Positions 8,915 to 17,941 of a stretch of 64,000 bases of DNA are shown here, piece after piece; positions within the stretch are counted from its first letter, which is position 1, and each line of letters opens with the position of its first letter. The notes below the pieces were generated by a model, which had not been told where the DNA came from, made no database searches, and worked only from the letters and a program-made list of their open reading frames with translations. Both the position numbers and the translations under genes were made by a program. Source of the DNA: Helicobacter pylori (GTDB taxonomy: Bacteria > Campylobacterota > Campylobacteria > Campylobacterales > Helicobacteraceae); assembly GCF_001653475.1 (NCBI RefSeq), contig NZ_CP011487.1:1178001-1242000 (forward strand), written 5' to 3'.

Positions 8915-10453
8915 ATGCAGTTTTTACATGCGCATCTTTTAAGCGTGGTGATCTTTTTCCCCATGCTGAGCGCGCTATTAGCGTTCTTTATGAGCGATCA
9001 AGCGAGTAGGGCGTATGCGATTGTCATCGCTTTGATTGAATTGTTGTTGGTCTTGTTGTTGTGGCATGGGTTTGATATTCAAAGAGTAGGCATGCAGTTT
9101 GAAGAAATGAAGGAATTAGTCTATCAAATTGGCGTGAATTACCATGTGGGCGTTGATGGCATCGTGCTTTTTTTATTGCTTTTAAACGCTATCGTGGTGT
9201 TATTGTCCGTGATTTATGTCAAAGAGCGTCGTAAAGACTTTGCGATCTGTCTTTTGTTGTTAGAGGGGATTTTGATGGGCGTGTTTTCTTCTCTTAATAT
9301 GATCTTTTTCTACGCTTTTTGGGAAATCTCGCTCTTGCCGGTTTTATACCTCATCGGTCGTTTTGGCCGTAACCATAAAATCTATTCCGGCATGAAGTTT
9401 TTCCTCTACACCTTTTTAGCGTCATTATGCATGCTTTTAGGCATTTTATACATCGGGCATGACTATGCGAACAATTACGGCATGATGAGTTTTGATATTT
9501 TAGACTGGTATCAATTGAACTTTTCTAGCGAGGTTAAAACCTGGCTCTTTGTGGCTTTCTTAATAGGGATTGCGGTTAAAATCCCGCTCTTTCCCTTACA
9601 CACATGGCTGCCTTATGCGTATTCTAACGCTCCTACTTTAGGCTCTGTCATGCTTTCAGCCTTGCTTTCTAAAATGGGGACTTACGCCTTATTACGCTTC
9701 TTGCTCCCGCTTTTTCCTGAGCTTTCAGAAATTTATTTAACCCCCATAGCCATTGTAGCGCTATGTATGATCATTTATGGAGGTTTTCTAGCCTACGCTC
9801 AAAAAGATTTAAAAACCCTCATCGCTTATAGCTCGTTCTCGCACATGGGAGTCGTGGTGCTTGGGGTTTTTTCTTTCAATGTTGAGGGGATTTCAGGGGC
9901 GGTGTTTATGATGTTTGCGCATGGCGTTATCGTCATGGGATTGTTTTTACTCGCTGGCATCTTGGAAGAGCGCGCCAGCAGTTTAGAAATCGCTCGCTTT
10001 GGATCAGTCGCTCAAAGCGCTCCCATTTTTGCAGCCTTTTTTATGATCGTTTTAATGGCGAATGTAGGCATGCCTTTAAGCATTGGCTTTGTGGGAGAGT
10101 TTTTAAGCTTATTAGGGTTTTTTGCCACTTACCCTCTTTTGGCTATCATTGCCGGAACAAGCATCATTTTGTCAGCGATTTACATGCTCACTTCATATAA
10201 AGATGTCTTCTTTGGTAATTTAAAAGCCGGGAGCAATCAAATAAGCGTGTTTGAAGATTTAAACGCTCGTGAGATAGGGGTTTTAAGCGTGATTTTAGCT
10301 TTGATTTTAATTTTAGGGATTTATCCTAAAATACTTTTAAAACCGATTGAGCAAGGCTCTAAGCAGCTTTTAGAGGTGATAGAAATCCGCTCGCTCCCTT
10401 TTTTAGGTTCATTGGATACTAAGATAAAAGAGGTCTCTTATGTTAATAGATAG
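8915..10453 (+). CDS. nuoM: NADH-quinone oxidoreductase subunit M
   Basis: Antiporter-like membrane subunit, 512 residues and about 14 helices. Motifs include FFYAFWEISLLPVLYLIGRFG with its conserved glutamate, KIPLFPLHTWLPYAYSNAPT, and KDLKTLIAYSSFSHMG. It follows nuoL by 3 bases with a GGGAGATAAG leader. The 3' end overlaps nuoN by 14 bases. Confidence 0.96.
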   Translation: MQFLHAHLLSVVIFFPMLSALLAFFMSDQASRAYAIVIALIELLLVLLLWHGFDIQRVGMQFEEMKELVYQIGVNYHVGVDGIVLFLLLLNAIVVLLSVIYVKERRKDFAICLLLLEGILMGVFSSLNMIFFYAFWEISLLPVLYLIGRFGRNHKIYSGMKFFLYTFLASLCMLLGILYIGHDYANNYGMMSFDILDWYQLNFSSEVKTWLFVAFLIGIAVKIPLFPLHTWLPYAYSNAPTLGSVMLSALLSKMGTYALLRFLLPLFPELSEIYLTPIAIVALCMIIYGGFLAYAQKDLKTLIAYSSFSHMGVVVLGVFSFNVEGISGAVFMMFAHGVIVMGLFLLAGILEERASSLEIARFGSVAQSAPIFAAFFMIVLMANVGMPLSIGFVGEFLSLLGFFATYPLLAIIAGTSIILSAIYMLTSYKDVFFGNLKAGSNQISVFEDLNAREIGVLSVILALILILGIYPKILLKPIEQGSKQLLEVIEIRSLPFLGSLDTKIKEVSYVNR

Positions 10454-11912
10454 TCTCCACATCTCTTTTGACAGCTTTAATTTTGAGAGCATTTTACCCA
10501 TGTTGGTGTTGGTGTGTGGGGGGATTTTCACGCTCTTAATCAACGCTTTCACTTCTAGGTTTTCACGCAATTTGAATGTGTTTTTATGCATGCTCTTTTT
10601 GGTTTTGGATTTTTTGGTGGTTTTAGGATTAGAAGAGCAAGAAAACGCCTTTTTTGGGTTTTTGAGCTTGGATACTCTCTCACTCGTTTCTCAAAGCATT
10701 GTCTTGATTTCAGCCTTCTTGCTCATTTTCTTAGCCCTTTCAAAAGAGCGCTTCAACGAATTCCAGACCGCTGAATTTTATTCCCTATACTTGTTCATTG
10801 TCGCTGGCTTCCAATTCATGGTTTCAAGCAACCATTTATTGCTAATCCTTATCGGGTTAGAAACCGCATCCTTACCCCTTTGTGTGTTAATGGCGTTGAG
10901 CGATAAACGCTACGGCTTAGAAGCAGGGATCAAATATTTCACTATGGGGGCGATGGCGAGCGCGTTTTTTGCTATGGGGGCTATGGCTTTTTACTTGCTT
11001 ACAGGGAGCTTGAATCTTGAAGTCATCACCCTATACTTACACACTGAAGGCGTTACAAACCCCATGCTCTTTGCGATGGGCGCTATCTTTTTGATTGGAG
11101 CGGTTGGTTTTAAGGTTTCTCTAGTGCCTTTCCATACCTGGATGCCTGATGTGTATGAGGGCAATAACCCGGTCTTTGCGAGCTATATTTCCATTGTGCC
11201 TAAAATCGCTGGCTTTGTGGTAGCGACTCGCCTTTTTGGGGCGTTTATAGACACTCGCATCGCTTGGGTAGAAGACATTTTTTACGCTCTCATTCTTATG
11301 ACTATCACCATCCCTAATTTCATCGCTTTATGGCAAGAAGATGTCAAAAGAATGCTCGCTTATAGCTCCATTTCGCATTCTGGGTTCGCTTTAGCATGCG
11401 TGTTTATCCACACTCAAGACAGCCAACAAGCGATGTTTGTTTATTGGTTCATGTTCGCATTCACTTACATTGGGGCTTTTGGCCTTTTATGGCTCTTAAA
11501 AAGCCGGGAAAAAACATGGGATGAACGCTACGATCACCCCTATTCTAAATTCAACGGCCTTATCAAAACCCACCCCTTAGTGGCGATCTTGGGTGCTATT
11601 TTTGTTTTTGGGCTTGCAGGGATCCCGCCTTTTAGCGTGTTTTGGGGGAAATTTTTAGCCGTTGAAAGCGCTTTAGAGAGTAATCACATTCTTTTAGCGG
11701 TGGTGATGTTAGTTAATAGTGCGGTGGCTGCGTTTTATTATTTCCGTTGGCTCGTGGCGATGTTTTTCAATCAACCCTTACAAAGCTACGCTCAAAACGA
11801 TATTTACACCCAAAACGCTACCATGCCCATTTATGCGGTCATTATTGCCATGGCGTTTGCGTGCTTGTTCTCTGTTTTTATGATGCGAGGACTTTTAGAG
11901 TTTGTGGCTTAA
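10440..11912 (+). CDS. nuoN: NADH-quinone oxidoreductase subunit N
   Basis: Third antiporter-like subunit of the proton-pumping arm, 490 residues. Landmarks are LILIGLETASLPLCVLMAL, FKVSLVPFHTWMPDVYEG and EDVKRMLAYSSISHSGFAL. An AAAGAGG ribosome site precedes its ATG inside the end of nuoM. It is the last subunit of the Nuo complex here; its 3' end overlaps the likely start of pflA by 11 bases, so pflA may be co-transcribed. Confidence 0.96.
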   Translation: MLIDSLHISFDSFNFESILPMLVLVCGGIFTLLINAFTSRFSRNLNVFLCMLFLVLDFLVVLGLEEQENAFFGFLSLDTLSLVSQSIVLISAFLLIFLALSKERFNEFQTAEFYSLYLFIVAGFQFMVSSNHLLLILIGLETASLPLCVLMALSDKRYGLEAGIKYFTMGAMASAFFAMGAMAFYLLTGSLNLEVITLYLHTEGVTNPMLFAMGAIFLIGAVGFKVSLVPFHTWMPDVYEGNNPVFASYISIVPKIAGFVVATRLFGAFIDTRIAWVEDIFYALILMTITIPNFIALWQEDVKRMLAYSSISHSGFALACVFIHTQDSQQAMFVYWFMFAFTYIGAFGLLWLLKSREKTWDERYDHPYSKFNGLIKTHPLVAILGAIFVFGLAGIPPFSVFWGKFLAVESALESNHILLAVVMLVNSAVAAFYYFRWLVAMFFNQPLQSYAQNDIYTQNATMPIYAVIIAMAFACLFSVFMMRGLLEFVA

Positions 11913-14313
11913 GTCAAAAATCTTTCTTTTAATGGGTGTGAGCTTGCTCTCTTATTCTCTCAACGCCTTAAGCCTCACGCTCACGCAAGGCAAGGAAGGG
12001 GGGGAAGATTTTTCTGTTTTAACCTTACGACACAACAAGGCGTTTTCTTGTTTTTACACTAATGAAAAACCGCCAAGAGGGATTGAAGCGTCTTTGTCCA
12101 TCACGCGCGCTAAACGCCCCATAGAATGCGTGATAGACTCCATCCCTAAGGAGGGCTTTACCCCTTTAGAAAACGCTTTTTTCCATATCACCTATTCTAT
12201 GCGCCAACAACAATTCATTTTACACATCAAACCCAAAGTGATGCGAAGACTCACCCTTTTTTCTTTTGATAGGGATTATAAAAGGGCGATCCCCCTTTTT
12301 GTGGAAAACGATCCTAAAGCCAAAATGTGGCAAATCATAGGCTATGATCAAAATATCCCTTTTTTGAGTGAAAAAGACAACGCTCAAAAAGGCTTGAATT
12401 TCCCCATTGTCATTAAAGACGCTCAAACACCCATCATTCAAGAGCTAGATGTGAATAACAAACCCCTACTCACCACAAAGGGCTATGATTTAAACGCTTA
12501 TTTAGAGGCTAAAAAACAAATCCATTCGCAAGCCTATTTTGACGCTTTACGAACGATTAGCCGTGCGTTTAAAAACTACCCTCAAACGATTTTTAAAAAA
12601 GATTTGTATTTATTGGAAATTATCGCATTAGGCCAATTAGGCATTAAAAAATCCTTACTCATAGACATTGGCACCAAGTGGATTAAAAATTACCCGACTG
12701 ACCCCAATATCCCTGAAGCGCTATACTATGTCGCTAAAGCTTTAGATGAAAACAACAATTACAAACAGGCCATGCGCTATTACAAACGCATTCTTTTAGA
12801 ATACAAAAACTCCCGCTACGCTCCTTTAGCCCAAATGCGTTTAGCCATTGAAGCGGCTGAAGGCTCTGATTTGAGCAACGCTAGCATGCTTTTTAAAGAA
12901 GCTTTTTCTAACGCTAAAGACAAAGAGAGCGCGAGTGAAATCGCCCTTAATTGGGCTGAAGCAGAGATAAACTATCAAAACTTTAATAACGCTAAATACC
13001 TCATTGATAAGGTGGTTCAATCCAACCCTGATTATATTTCTATGCATAGCGAATCAGCCCTAGACTTGCTCAAGTTATTGAAAAAAAACCAGATGAATGA
13101 AAGCGCAATTGAGATCGCTCACTTGCTCCTTAATCAAGACGATGATTTGAAAGCTAAAGAGCAAGCGCTTTATGATTTAGGGGCGTTGTATGCAAGGATC
13201 AAGGACTTTAAAAACGCCCACCTTTACAATCTGCAATATTTGCAAGACCATGCGGAATTGGATAAAGCCTCTGTCGTTAGAGCGCGCGATGAAAAAGCCC
13301 TTTTTTCAATGGAGGGGAACACGCAAGAAAAAATCGCTCACTATGACAAAATCATTCAAAATTTCCCTAACACTGATGAAGCCCTAAAGGCTTTAGAATT
13401 GAAAGCCCAACTATTGTTTGAAAATAAGCGTTATGCTGAAGTGTTAAGCATGCAAAAAAATTTGCCTAAAGATTCTCCTTTGATCCAAAAAACGCTCAAT
13501 ATCCTTGCTAAAACCCCATTAGAGGACGATCGTTGTGAAGAAGCCTTAAAATACTTATCCCAAATCACAGCCTTTGCGTTTAACCCCAAAGAAGAAATCC
13601 AGGCCTTTGATTGCTTGTATTTCGCATCGCTCAAAGAAAAAGCGCAAATGATTGCCCTAAACGCTTTCAAAGCGGCTAAAACCCCTAGCGAGAAATTGGT
13701 ATGGCTTTATCGTTTGGGGCGCAATTACTACCGCTTAGGGGATTTTAAAAATTCCACTTTAGCCTCTAAAGACGCTTTGATTCTCGCTCAAAGCTTAAAC
13801 AAAAAAGAATTTTATGATATTGCTTTTGTTTTATTTTCAGATTACATGCAAAACAATGAAAAAGAATTGGCTCTCAATTTGCATGCGTTTTTAGAAAAGC
13901 ATTTCAAAGACGATAAACGCATGGCGTTGGTTTATTTTAAATTACTAGAAAATGAAAAAGATCCTAAAAGTGTCAAAATTTATGCTACAAGCTTACTCAA
14001 ACTCCAAGACGCTTATAAGGACTATTCTTACACGCCCTTTAGCGAATTCGCTCTTATTGACGCTTACAGAACCACCAAAGACTATTTAAAAGCGTTAGAA
14101 ACGCTAGACAAACTTTTAAACCGCAGACTTTCTTTAGAAGATCACCAAAAAGCCTTATACTTGCAATCCAGCTTACTGGATCTAACCAATCAAAAAGCAA
14201 AATCTAAAGCCAGTTTAGAAAAATGCGTTCAGTTAAAACAAAAAGATCAAACAAACGCATGGCAAAATTTATGCGAACAGGGTTTAAATTTATTCAAAAA
14301 CAAGGAGTCATGA
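11902..14313 (+). CDS. pflA: PflA-type paralysed-flagella protein
   Basis: 803-residue periplasmic protein with an N-terminal signal peptide (MWLKSKIFLLMGVSLLSYSLNA) if read from TTG 11902; an ATG at 11932 would cut into it. The body is alpha-helical, with helical hairpins resembling tetratricopeptide repeats, for example around IPEALYYVAKALDENNNYKQ and QALYDLGALYARIKDFKNA. The Helicobacter/Campylobacter PflA proteins, found in this chromosomal position, are needed for motility and form part of the periplasmic flagellar motor scaffold. Its place behind nuoN looks accidental with respect to function. The assignment rests on size, architecture and gene order. Confidence 0.88.
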   Translation: MWLKSKIFLLMGVSLLSYSLNALSLTLTQGKEGGEDFSVLTLRHNKAFSCFYTNEKPPRGIEASLSITRAKRPIECVIDSIPKEGFTPLENAFFHITYSMRQQQFILHIKPKVMRRLTLFSFDRDYKRAIPLFVENDPKAKMWQIIGYDQNIPFLSEKDNAQKGLNFPIVIKDAQTPIIQELDVNNKPLLTTKGYDLNAYLEAKKQIHSQAYFDALRTISRAFKNYPQTIFKKDLYLLEIIALGQLGIKKSLLIDIGTKWIKNYPTDPNIPEALYYVAKALDENNNYKQAMRYYKRILLEYKNSRYAPLAQMRLAIEAAEGSDLSNASMLFKEAFSNAKDKESASEIALNWAEAEINYQNFNNAKYLIDKVVQSNPDYISMHSESALDLLKLLKKNQMNESAIEIAHLLLNQDDDLKAKEQALYDLGALYARIKDFKNAHLYNLQYLQDHAELDKASVVRARDEKALFSMEGNTQEKIAHYDKIIQNFPNTDEALKALELKAQLLFENKRYAEVLSMQKNLPKDSPLIQKTLNILAKTPLEDDRCEEALKYLSQITAFAFNPKEEIQAFDCLYFASLKEKAQMIALNAFKAAKTPSEKLVWLYRLGRNYYRLGDFKNSTLASKDALILAQSLNKKEFYDIAFVLFSDYMQNNEKELALNLHAFLEKHFKDDKRMALVYFKLLENEKDPKSVKIYATSLLKLQDAYKDYSYTPFSEFALIDAYRTTKDYLKALETLDKLLNRRLSLEDHQKALYLQSSLLDLTNQKAKSKASLEKCVQLKQKDQTNAWQNLCEQGLNLFKNKES

Positions 14314-14314
14314 C

Positions 14315-15694
14315 ATGGACATTAGCATTTTTAGAGAATATGATATTAGAGGCATTTACCCCACTACTTTAGATGAAAAGAGCGCCTTTAGTATCGGCGT
14401 GGAATTAGGGAAGATCATGCGAGAATACGATAAAAGCGTGTTTGTAGGGCATGACGCAAGGGCGCATGGGCGCTTTTTGTTTGAAGCTTTGAGTGCTGGG
14501 TTACAATCAAGAGGCTTGAAAGTGTATGATTTAGGGCTAATCCCCACACCGGTAGCGTATTTTGCGGCCTTTAATGAAATAGATGGCATCCAATGCCCCA
14601 ATTCTATCATGATCACTGGCTCTCACAACCCCAAAGAATACAACGGCTTTAAAATCACGCTCAATCAAAACCCGTTTTATGGCAAGGACATTCAAGCTTT
14701 AAAAGACACGCTTTTAAACGCAAAGCATGCAATAAAACCCCTAAAAGAAACACCAGAGAAAATCAATGCCCTAGAAGCGTATCACCACTATTTGATCAAG
14801 GATTTTAAGCATTTAAAAAATCTTCAATACAAAATCGCCCTAGATTTTGGTAATGGCGTGGGAGCGTTAGGCTTAGAGCCTATTTTAGAGGCTTTAAACA
14901 TTGATTTTAGCAGCCTTTATAGCGATCCTAATGGGGATTTCCCTAACCACCACCCAGACCCCAGCGAAGCGAAAAACTTAAAAGATTTAGAAAAACACAT
15001 GCAAGAAAACGCTATTTTGGTAGGCTTTGCTTTTGATGGCGATGCGGATAGGATTGCGATGTTAAGCTCTCATCATATTTATGCGGGCGATGAATTAGCG
15101 GTTTTATTCGCTAAACGCTTGCATGCTCAAGGCACCACCCCCTTTGTGATCGGCGAAGTCAAATGCTCTCAAGTGATGTATAACACGATTAATACTTTTG
15201 GTAAGACGCTTATGTATAAAACCGGGCACAGCAATTTAAAAATCAAACTCAAAGAAACCAATGCGCATTTTGCGGCTGAAATGAGCGGGCATATCTTTTT
15301 TAAAGAGCGTTATTTTGGCTATGATGACGCTCTTTATGCATGTTTAAGGGCTTTAGAATTATTGCTTGAACAAACCCCAAGCGATTTGGAAAGCACCATT
15401 AAAAACCTCCCCTATTCCTACACCACGCCTGAAGAAAAAATCGCCGTGAGCGAAGAAGAAAAATTTGAAATCATGCATAACTTACAAAAAACACTTAAAA
15501 ACCCGCCAAGCCATTTCCCTAAAATCAAAGAAATAATCAGCATTGATGGCGTGAGAGTGGTTTTTGAACATGGTTTTGGGCTTATTCGTGCAAGCAACAC
15601 CACCCCCTATTTAGTCAGCCGTTTTGAAGGCAAGGATGAAACAACGGCGTTAGAATATAAAAGGGCGTTGCTTGGGCTATTAGAAAAAATTTAA
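14315..15694 (+). CDS. algC: Phosphomannomutase/phosphoglucomutase
   Basis: Alpha-D-phosphohexomutase, 459 residues, interconverting hexose 6- and 1-phosphates for GDP-mannose/fucose and LPS sugar synthesis. The phosphoserine loop TGSHNP is at 101-106 (S103), the Mg2+-binding DGDADR at 242-247, the sugar-binding EMSGH at 323-327, and the phosphate-binding RASNTTP near residue 430. All four active-site loops are intact. An AAGGAG ribosome site stands before the ATG, 1 base after the pflA stop. The same gene is called manB in some annotations. Confidence 0.95.
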   Translation: MDISIFREYDIRGIYPTTLDEKSAFSIGVELGKIMREYDKSVFVGHDARAHGRFLFEALSAGLQSRGLKVYDLGLIPTPVAYFAAFNEIDGIQCPNSIMITGSHNPKEYNGFKITLNQNPFYGKDIQALKDTLLNAKHAIKPLKETPEKINALEAYHHYLIKDFKHLKNLQYKIALDFGNGVGALGLEPILEALNIDFSSLYSDPNGDFPNHHPDPSEAKNLKDLEKHMQENAILVGFAFDGDADRIAMLSSHHIYAGDELAVLFAKRLHAQGTTPFVIGEVKCSQVMYNTINTFGKTLMYKTGHSNLKIKLKETNAHFAAEMSGHIFFKERYFGYDDALYACLRALELLLEQTPSDLESTIKNLPYSYTTPEEKIAVSEEEKFEIMHNLQKTLKNPPSHFPKIKEIISIDGVRVVFEHGFGLIRASNTTPYLVSRFEGKDETTALEYKRALLGLLEKI

Positions 15695-15832
15695 AATAGA
15701 GCTTGGGATAATCTCATTTTATATCCCTTACTCTTAAAAATATTAGATCAATTAAACAAGTTGCTTTAAAACCACACATAAAATCATAAGATCTCAAATT
15801 TTTTGCATTATTTAAGCGAAGTTGAAGTTGAC

Positions 15833-15865
15833 TATACTACTACATGCTATCTAAGTTAGATTAGC
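15833..15865 (+). promoter_or_regulatory. Promoter -10 and 5'-leader hairpin of the accessory island
   Basis: TATACT at 15833-15838 is a good -10 element, and the expected start point falls near 15845. Directly there, GCTATCTAA (15846-15854) pairs with TTAGATTAGC (15856-15865) with one bulged base, so the transcript would begin with a stem-loop. A strong AAAGGAAG ribosome site and the first ATG follow. The rest of 15695-15832 is AT-rich with no gene. Confidence 0.55.
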
Positions 15866-15889
15866 AAAACCAAAAAAAAGGAAGTTAGC

Positions 15890-16140
15890 ATGGGTGATAA
15901 AAAAGTAACACCATCAAATGCAATGGTATTGAAGTTCTTAGAAAACTTCTTGAACTCTTGCGTTTTTCAAGCGCAACGAAACCAAATAGGCAAGTCGTTC
16001 ATAGTCGTAATGGAGAGGTTGTCAATACCTACGAAACAACAAAAACAGTTATGTTCCAATGCAAAGAAGAAACAGAAAGTGCAATTCGAACATTAGTGGA
16101 TGGTATTAACCAACTTACTAAAGATAGCGAAAGAGAATAG
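15890..16140 (+). pseudogene. Small hypothetical gene broken by a one-base frameshift
   Basis: The ATG at 15890 has a strong AAAGGAAG ribosome site. The first frame reads a sensible N-terminus (MGDKKVTPSNAMVLKF...) to about base 15967. It then turns into an improbable basic sequence that stops near 16096. The +1-base frame instead continues with plausible acidic/helical protein (RNGEVVNTYETTKTV ... LTKDSERE) to a stop at 16138-16140. Adding one T to the T5 run at 15963-15967 joins the two into an 83-residue protein. I do not recognise the family. It may be a true pseudogene, a phase-off state or a sequencing error. Confidence 0.6.
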
Positions 16141-16171
16141 ATACCAAACCATAATAACAAAGGAAATTCAA

Positions 16172-16324
16172 ATGACACAAGAAAATTTTAAACAAGCAGT
16201 TGAGAACATTGAAAATAAACATCAAGTTAAATTAATTTTTGAAGCAAACGGTTGCAAAAGTTTTTATCCAACAGATGATGATGAATGCAAAATAGATGCA
16301 CCAGAATGCGAGAAAGGTTGGTAA
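16172..16324 (+). CDS. Hypothetical 50-residue acidic protein
   Basis: ATG at 16172 with an AAAGGAAA ribosome site seven bases upstream; the frame is open further upstream from 16100, but without a ribosome site. The product is small and acidic, with an N-terminal helix (MTQENFKQAVENIEN), an Asp/Glu-rich middle (PTDDDECKID) and three cysteines in the C-terminal half. It matches no family I know. The stop TAA shares its last A with the ATG of the next gene (TAATG), so the pair is translationally coupled. It lies in the AT-rich island between algC and trpA. Confidence 0.6.
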   Translation: MTQENFKQAVENIENKHQVKLIFEANGCKSFYPTDDDECKIDAPECEKGW

Positions 16325-16674
16325 TGTTTTGCAAACCACAAGCACTGAGTTTCTTGATTTTTTTAAAAAAATTAAACTACCAAGTTCATAATTATAGAAC
16401 TTCTAGTCCCTTTAGGCTAGAAGAAGTGGTTAAAGACCGCACAATGTTAAAAAAATATGTTAACAAGATAGAAAATCTAGCTCATTCTTCACCATTTTTC
16501 TTAAAAAAAGTGGGTGATAAATGGGAAAAAACTTATAGAATTGAAGAAATAACTCAAAGAACCTTAAAAGAATTGCAAAAAGATAATTTGCATAAGCAAG
16601 TTATAGAGATATTAGAGAATAACCCTCTCATTCTACACCAAGAATTTGAACATTGGTTAAATACTAAACATTAA
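16324..16674 (+). CDS. Hypothetical 116-residue basic protein
   Basis: Read from the ATG at 16324, whose first base is the last base of the preceding stop. The protein is Lys-rich and mostly helical, with two predicted helical blocks (RLEEVVKDRTMLKKYVNK and TQRTLKELQKDNLHKQVIE) and no signal peptide or membrane segment. Nothing in it identifies a family. A coupled small acidic/larger basic pair is an arrangement also seen in toxin-antitoxin operons, but there is no sequence motif to support that here. Codon use is more AT-rich than in algC or trpA, which suggests acquisition. Confidence 0.6.
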   Translation: MFCKPQALSFLIFLKKLNYQVHNYRTSSPFRLEEVVKDRTMLKKYVNKIENLAHSSPFFLKKVGDKWEKTYRIEEITQRTLKELQKDNLHKQVIEILENNPLILHQEFEHWLNTKH

Positions 16675-16677
16675 GGA

Positions 16678-16914
16678 ATGATTTCTACAATCATAGATAA
16701 ATATTGGCATAACTTTATTATCTATACTTATGAGTATCAGTCTTGGTGTTTAGACAAGTATAATCATTTTATCCATCATCTCCCTACTCCAGAATACGAA
16801 AAAGAAAGTTCTGACAATCTTGATAATTTAAAGAGTATTGCATATTATTTCAAATCCTACTTTATAATTTTCCATACAGATTGCTCTATCAAGAAAAATC
16901 TTTTGAGACAATAA
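16678..16914 (+). CDS. Hypothetical 78-residue aromatic-rich protein
   Basis: The ATG at 16678 begins 4 bases after the preceding stop; AAGGA lies directly in front of it, closer than ideal. The product is unusually rich in Tyr, Phe, His and Trp (for example DKYWHNFIIYTYEYQSW) and has no recognised domain. It may be a genuine fourth member of the island operon or the remnant of a longer gene. Confidence 0.45.
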   Translation: MISTIIDKYWHNFIIYTYEYQSWCLDKYNHFIHHLPTPEYEKESSDNLDNLKSIAYYFKSYFIIFHTDCSIKKNLLRQ

Positions 16915-17152
16915 GGGCTATTATTATAGAATTTAGTGGGCTTGTATCAATTTTCTTGTATCAAATTAGCTTTTTTATTATCAAAATACCTGCGATTTTA
17001 AGCCGCTATCAACCCACTATAAGGTTGCCTTTATATTGCTGTTAGGCTTATGGCGGTATTTTCTAACGCCATAATAAGGCGCATGCAATAAAGCTTGATG
17101 AGATTGTTAATCTATGATCTTTAATTTTTGACGCAACAAGGCCTAAAAGCCT
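16915..17152. other. Intergenic stretch between the accessory island and trpA
   Basis: No gene seen. It separates converging units. It holds a direct repeat of CTTGTATCAA (16940-16963), an 8-bp inverted repeat TTATGGCG/CGCCATAA (about 17048-17075), and a small hairpin AAGGC...GCCTT just beyond the trpA stop (17139-17153). None has a proper T-run, so terminator function is uncertain. Confidence 0.45.
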
Positions 17153-17941
17153 TTAAAAAATCATTTTTCCTATAAAGACTTTAATTTTTTCTAGCATGGC
17201 GTTTTCATTGTTTAAATTTTCTTCTATGATTTTGACTAACGCTGAGCCGCAAATCACGCCATCAGCGCCCATGCCTTTAGCATTTTTGATGTGTTCTTTT
17301 TTAGAAATGCCAAAGCCCAGTAAGGCTGGGGTAGGGCTAAAGGCTTTTAAGGTTTTAATAATAGCGCTCGCGTCATTTTCTAAAATACGGCTCGCCCCTG
17401 TAACCCCACTCCTGGCTAAAGTGTAGATATAGCCTTGCGAATGCATAGCGGCTTGTTCTAAATCTTTATCACTCGCATTAGGGCTGGCGATAAAGATTTG
17501 TTTAATTTGGTGTTTTTGAGCGGATTTGATGACTAATTCTTTTTCTATTAGGGGCATATCCGCTATTAAAACGCTATCAACGCCGCATTCTTTAGCTTGA
17601 GCGTAAAAACCATCAACGCCATAAGAAAAAATTAAATTCGCATACGCTAAAAGCCCTATGGGGATATCATGGTTGTAACCTCTAATCTTTTTTAAAAGCT
17701 GGAAATTTTTAGCCATGCTAGCGTGTTTTAACGCCCTTAAATGGCTCGCTTGTATGGTAATGCCATCCGCTATGGGATCTGAGAAAGCAAACCCCAATTC
17801 TAAAGCGCTCACACCGCTATCAATTAGGGTTTTAATGATTTCAAAACTCAATGCATAATGCGGATCGCCCAAGGTTACAAACGGGATAAACGCCATTTTG
17901 TCTTGTTTTTTTAAGGTTTCAAACATGTTTTCATACCTCAT
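17153..17941 (-). CDS. trpA: Tryptophan synthase alpha chain
   Basis: Cleaves indole-3-glycerol phosphate to indole and glyceraldehyde 3-phosphate; the indole passes to TrpB. 262 residues, normal length. The catalytic residues fall in [15 protein letters not shown] (E48 and D59 by count). The glycine-rich phosphate site is present as [10 protein letters not shown] and GVICGSALV. The start overlaps the trpB stop by 4 bases. It is the last gene of the trp operon. Confidence 0.96.
   Translation of the reverse strand: MRYENMFETLKKQDKMAFIPFVTLGDPHYALSFEIIKTLIDSGVSALELGFAFSDPIADGITIQASHLRALKHASMAKNFQLLKKIRGYNHDIPIGLLAYANLIFSYGVDGFYAQAKECGVDSVLIADMPLIEKELVIKSAQKHQIKQIFIASPNASDKDLEQAAMHSQGYIYTLARSGVTGASRILENDASAIIKTLKAFSPTPALLGFGISKKEHIKNAKGMGADGVICGSALVKIIEENLNNENAMLEKIKVFIGKMIF

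Noticed and set aside
16100..16171. Longer start for the 50-residue island protein
   Set aside because: No ribosome site before 16100 and it overlaps the preceding gene; the ATG at 16172 has AAAGGAAA.
16172..16674. Firm toxin-antitoxin call for the coupled gene pair
   Set aside because: Only arrangement and charge suggest it; no recognised toxin fold or antitoxin DNA-binding motif is visible.
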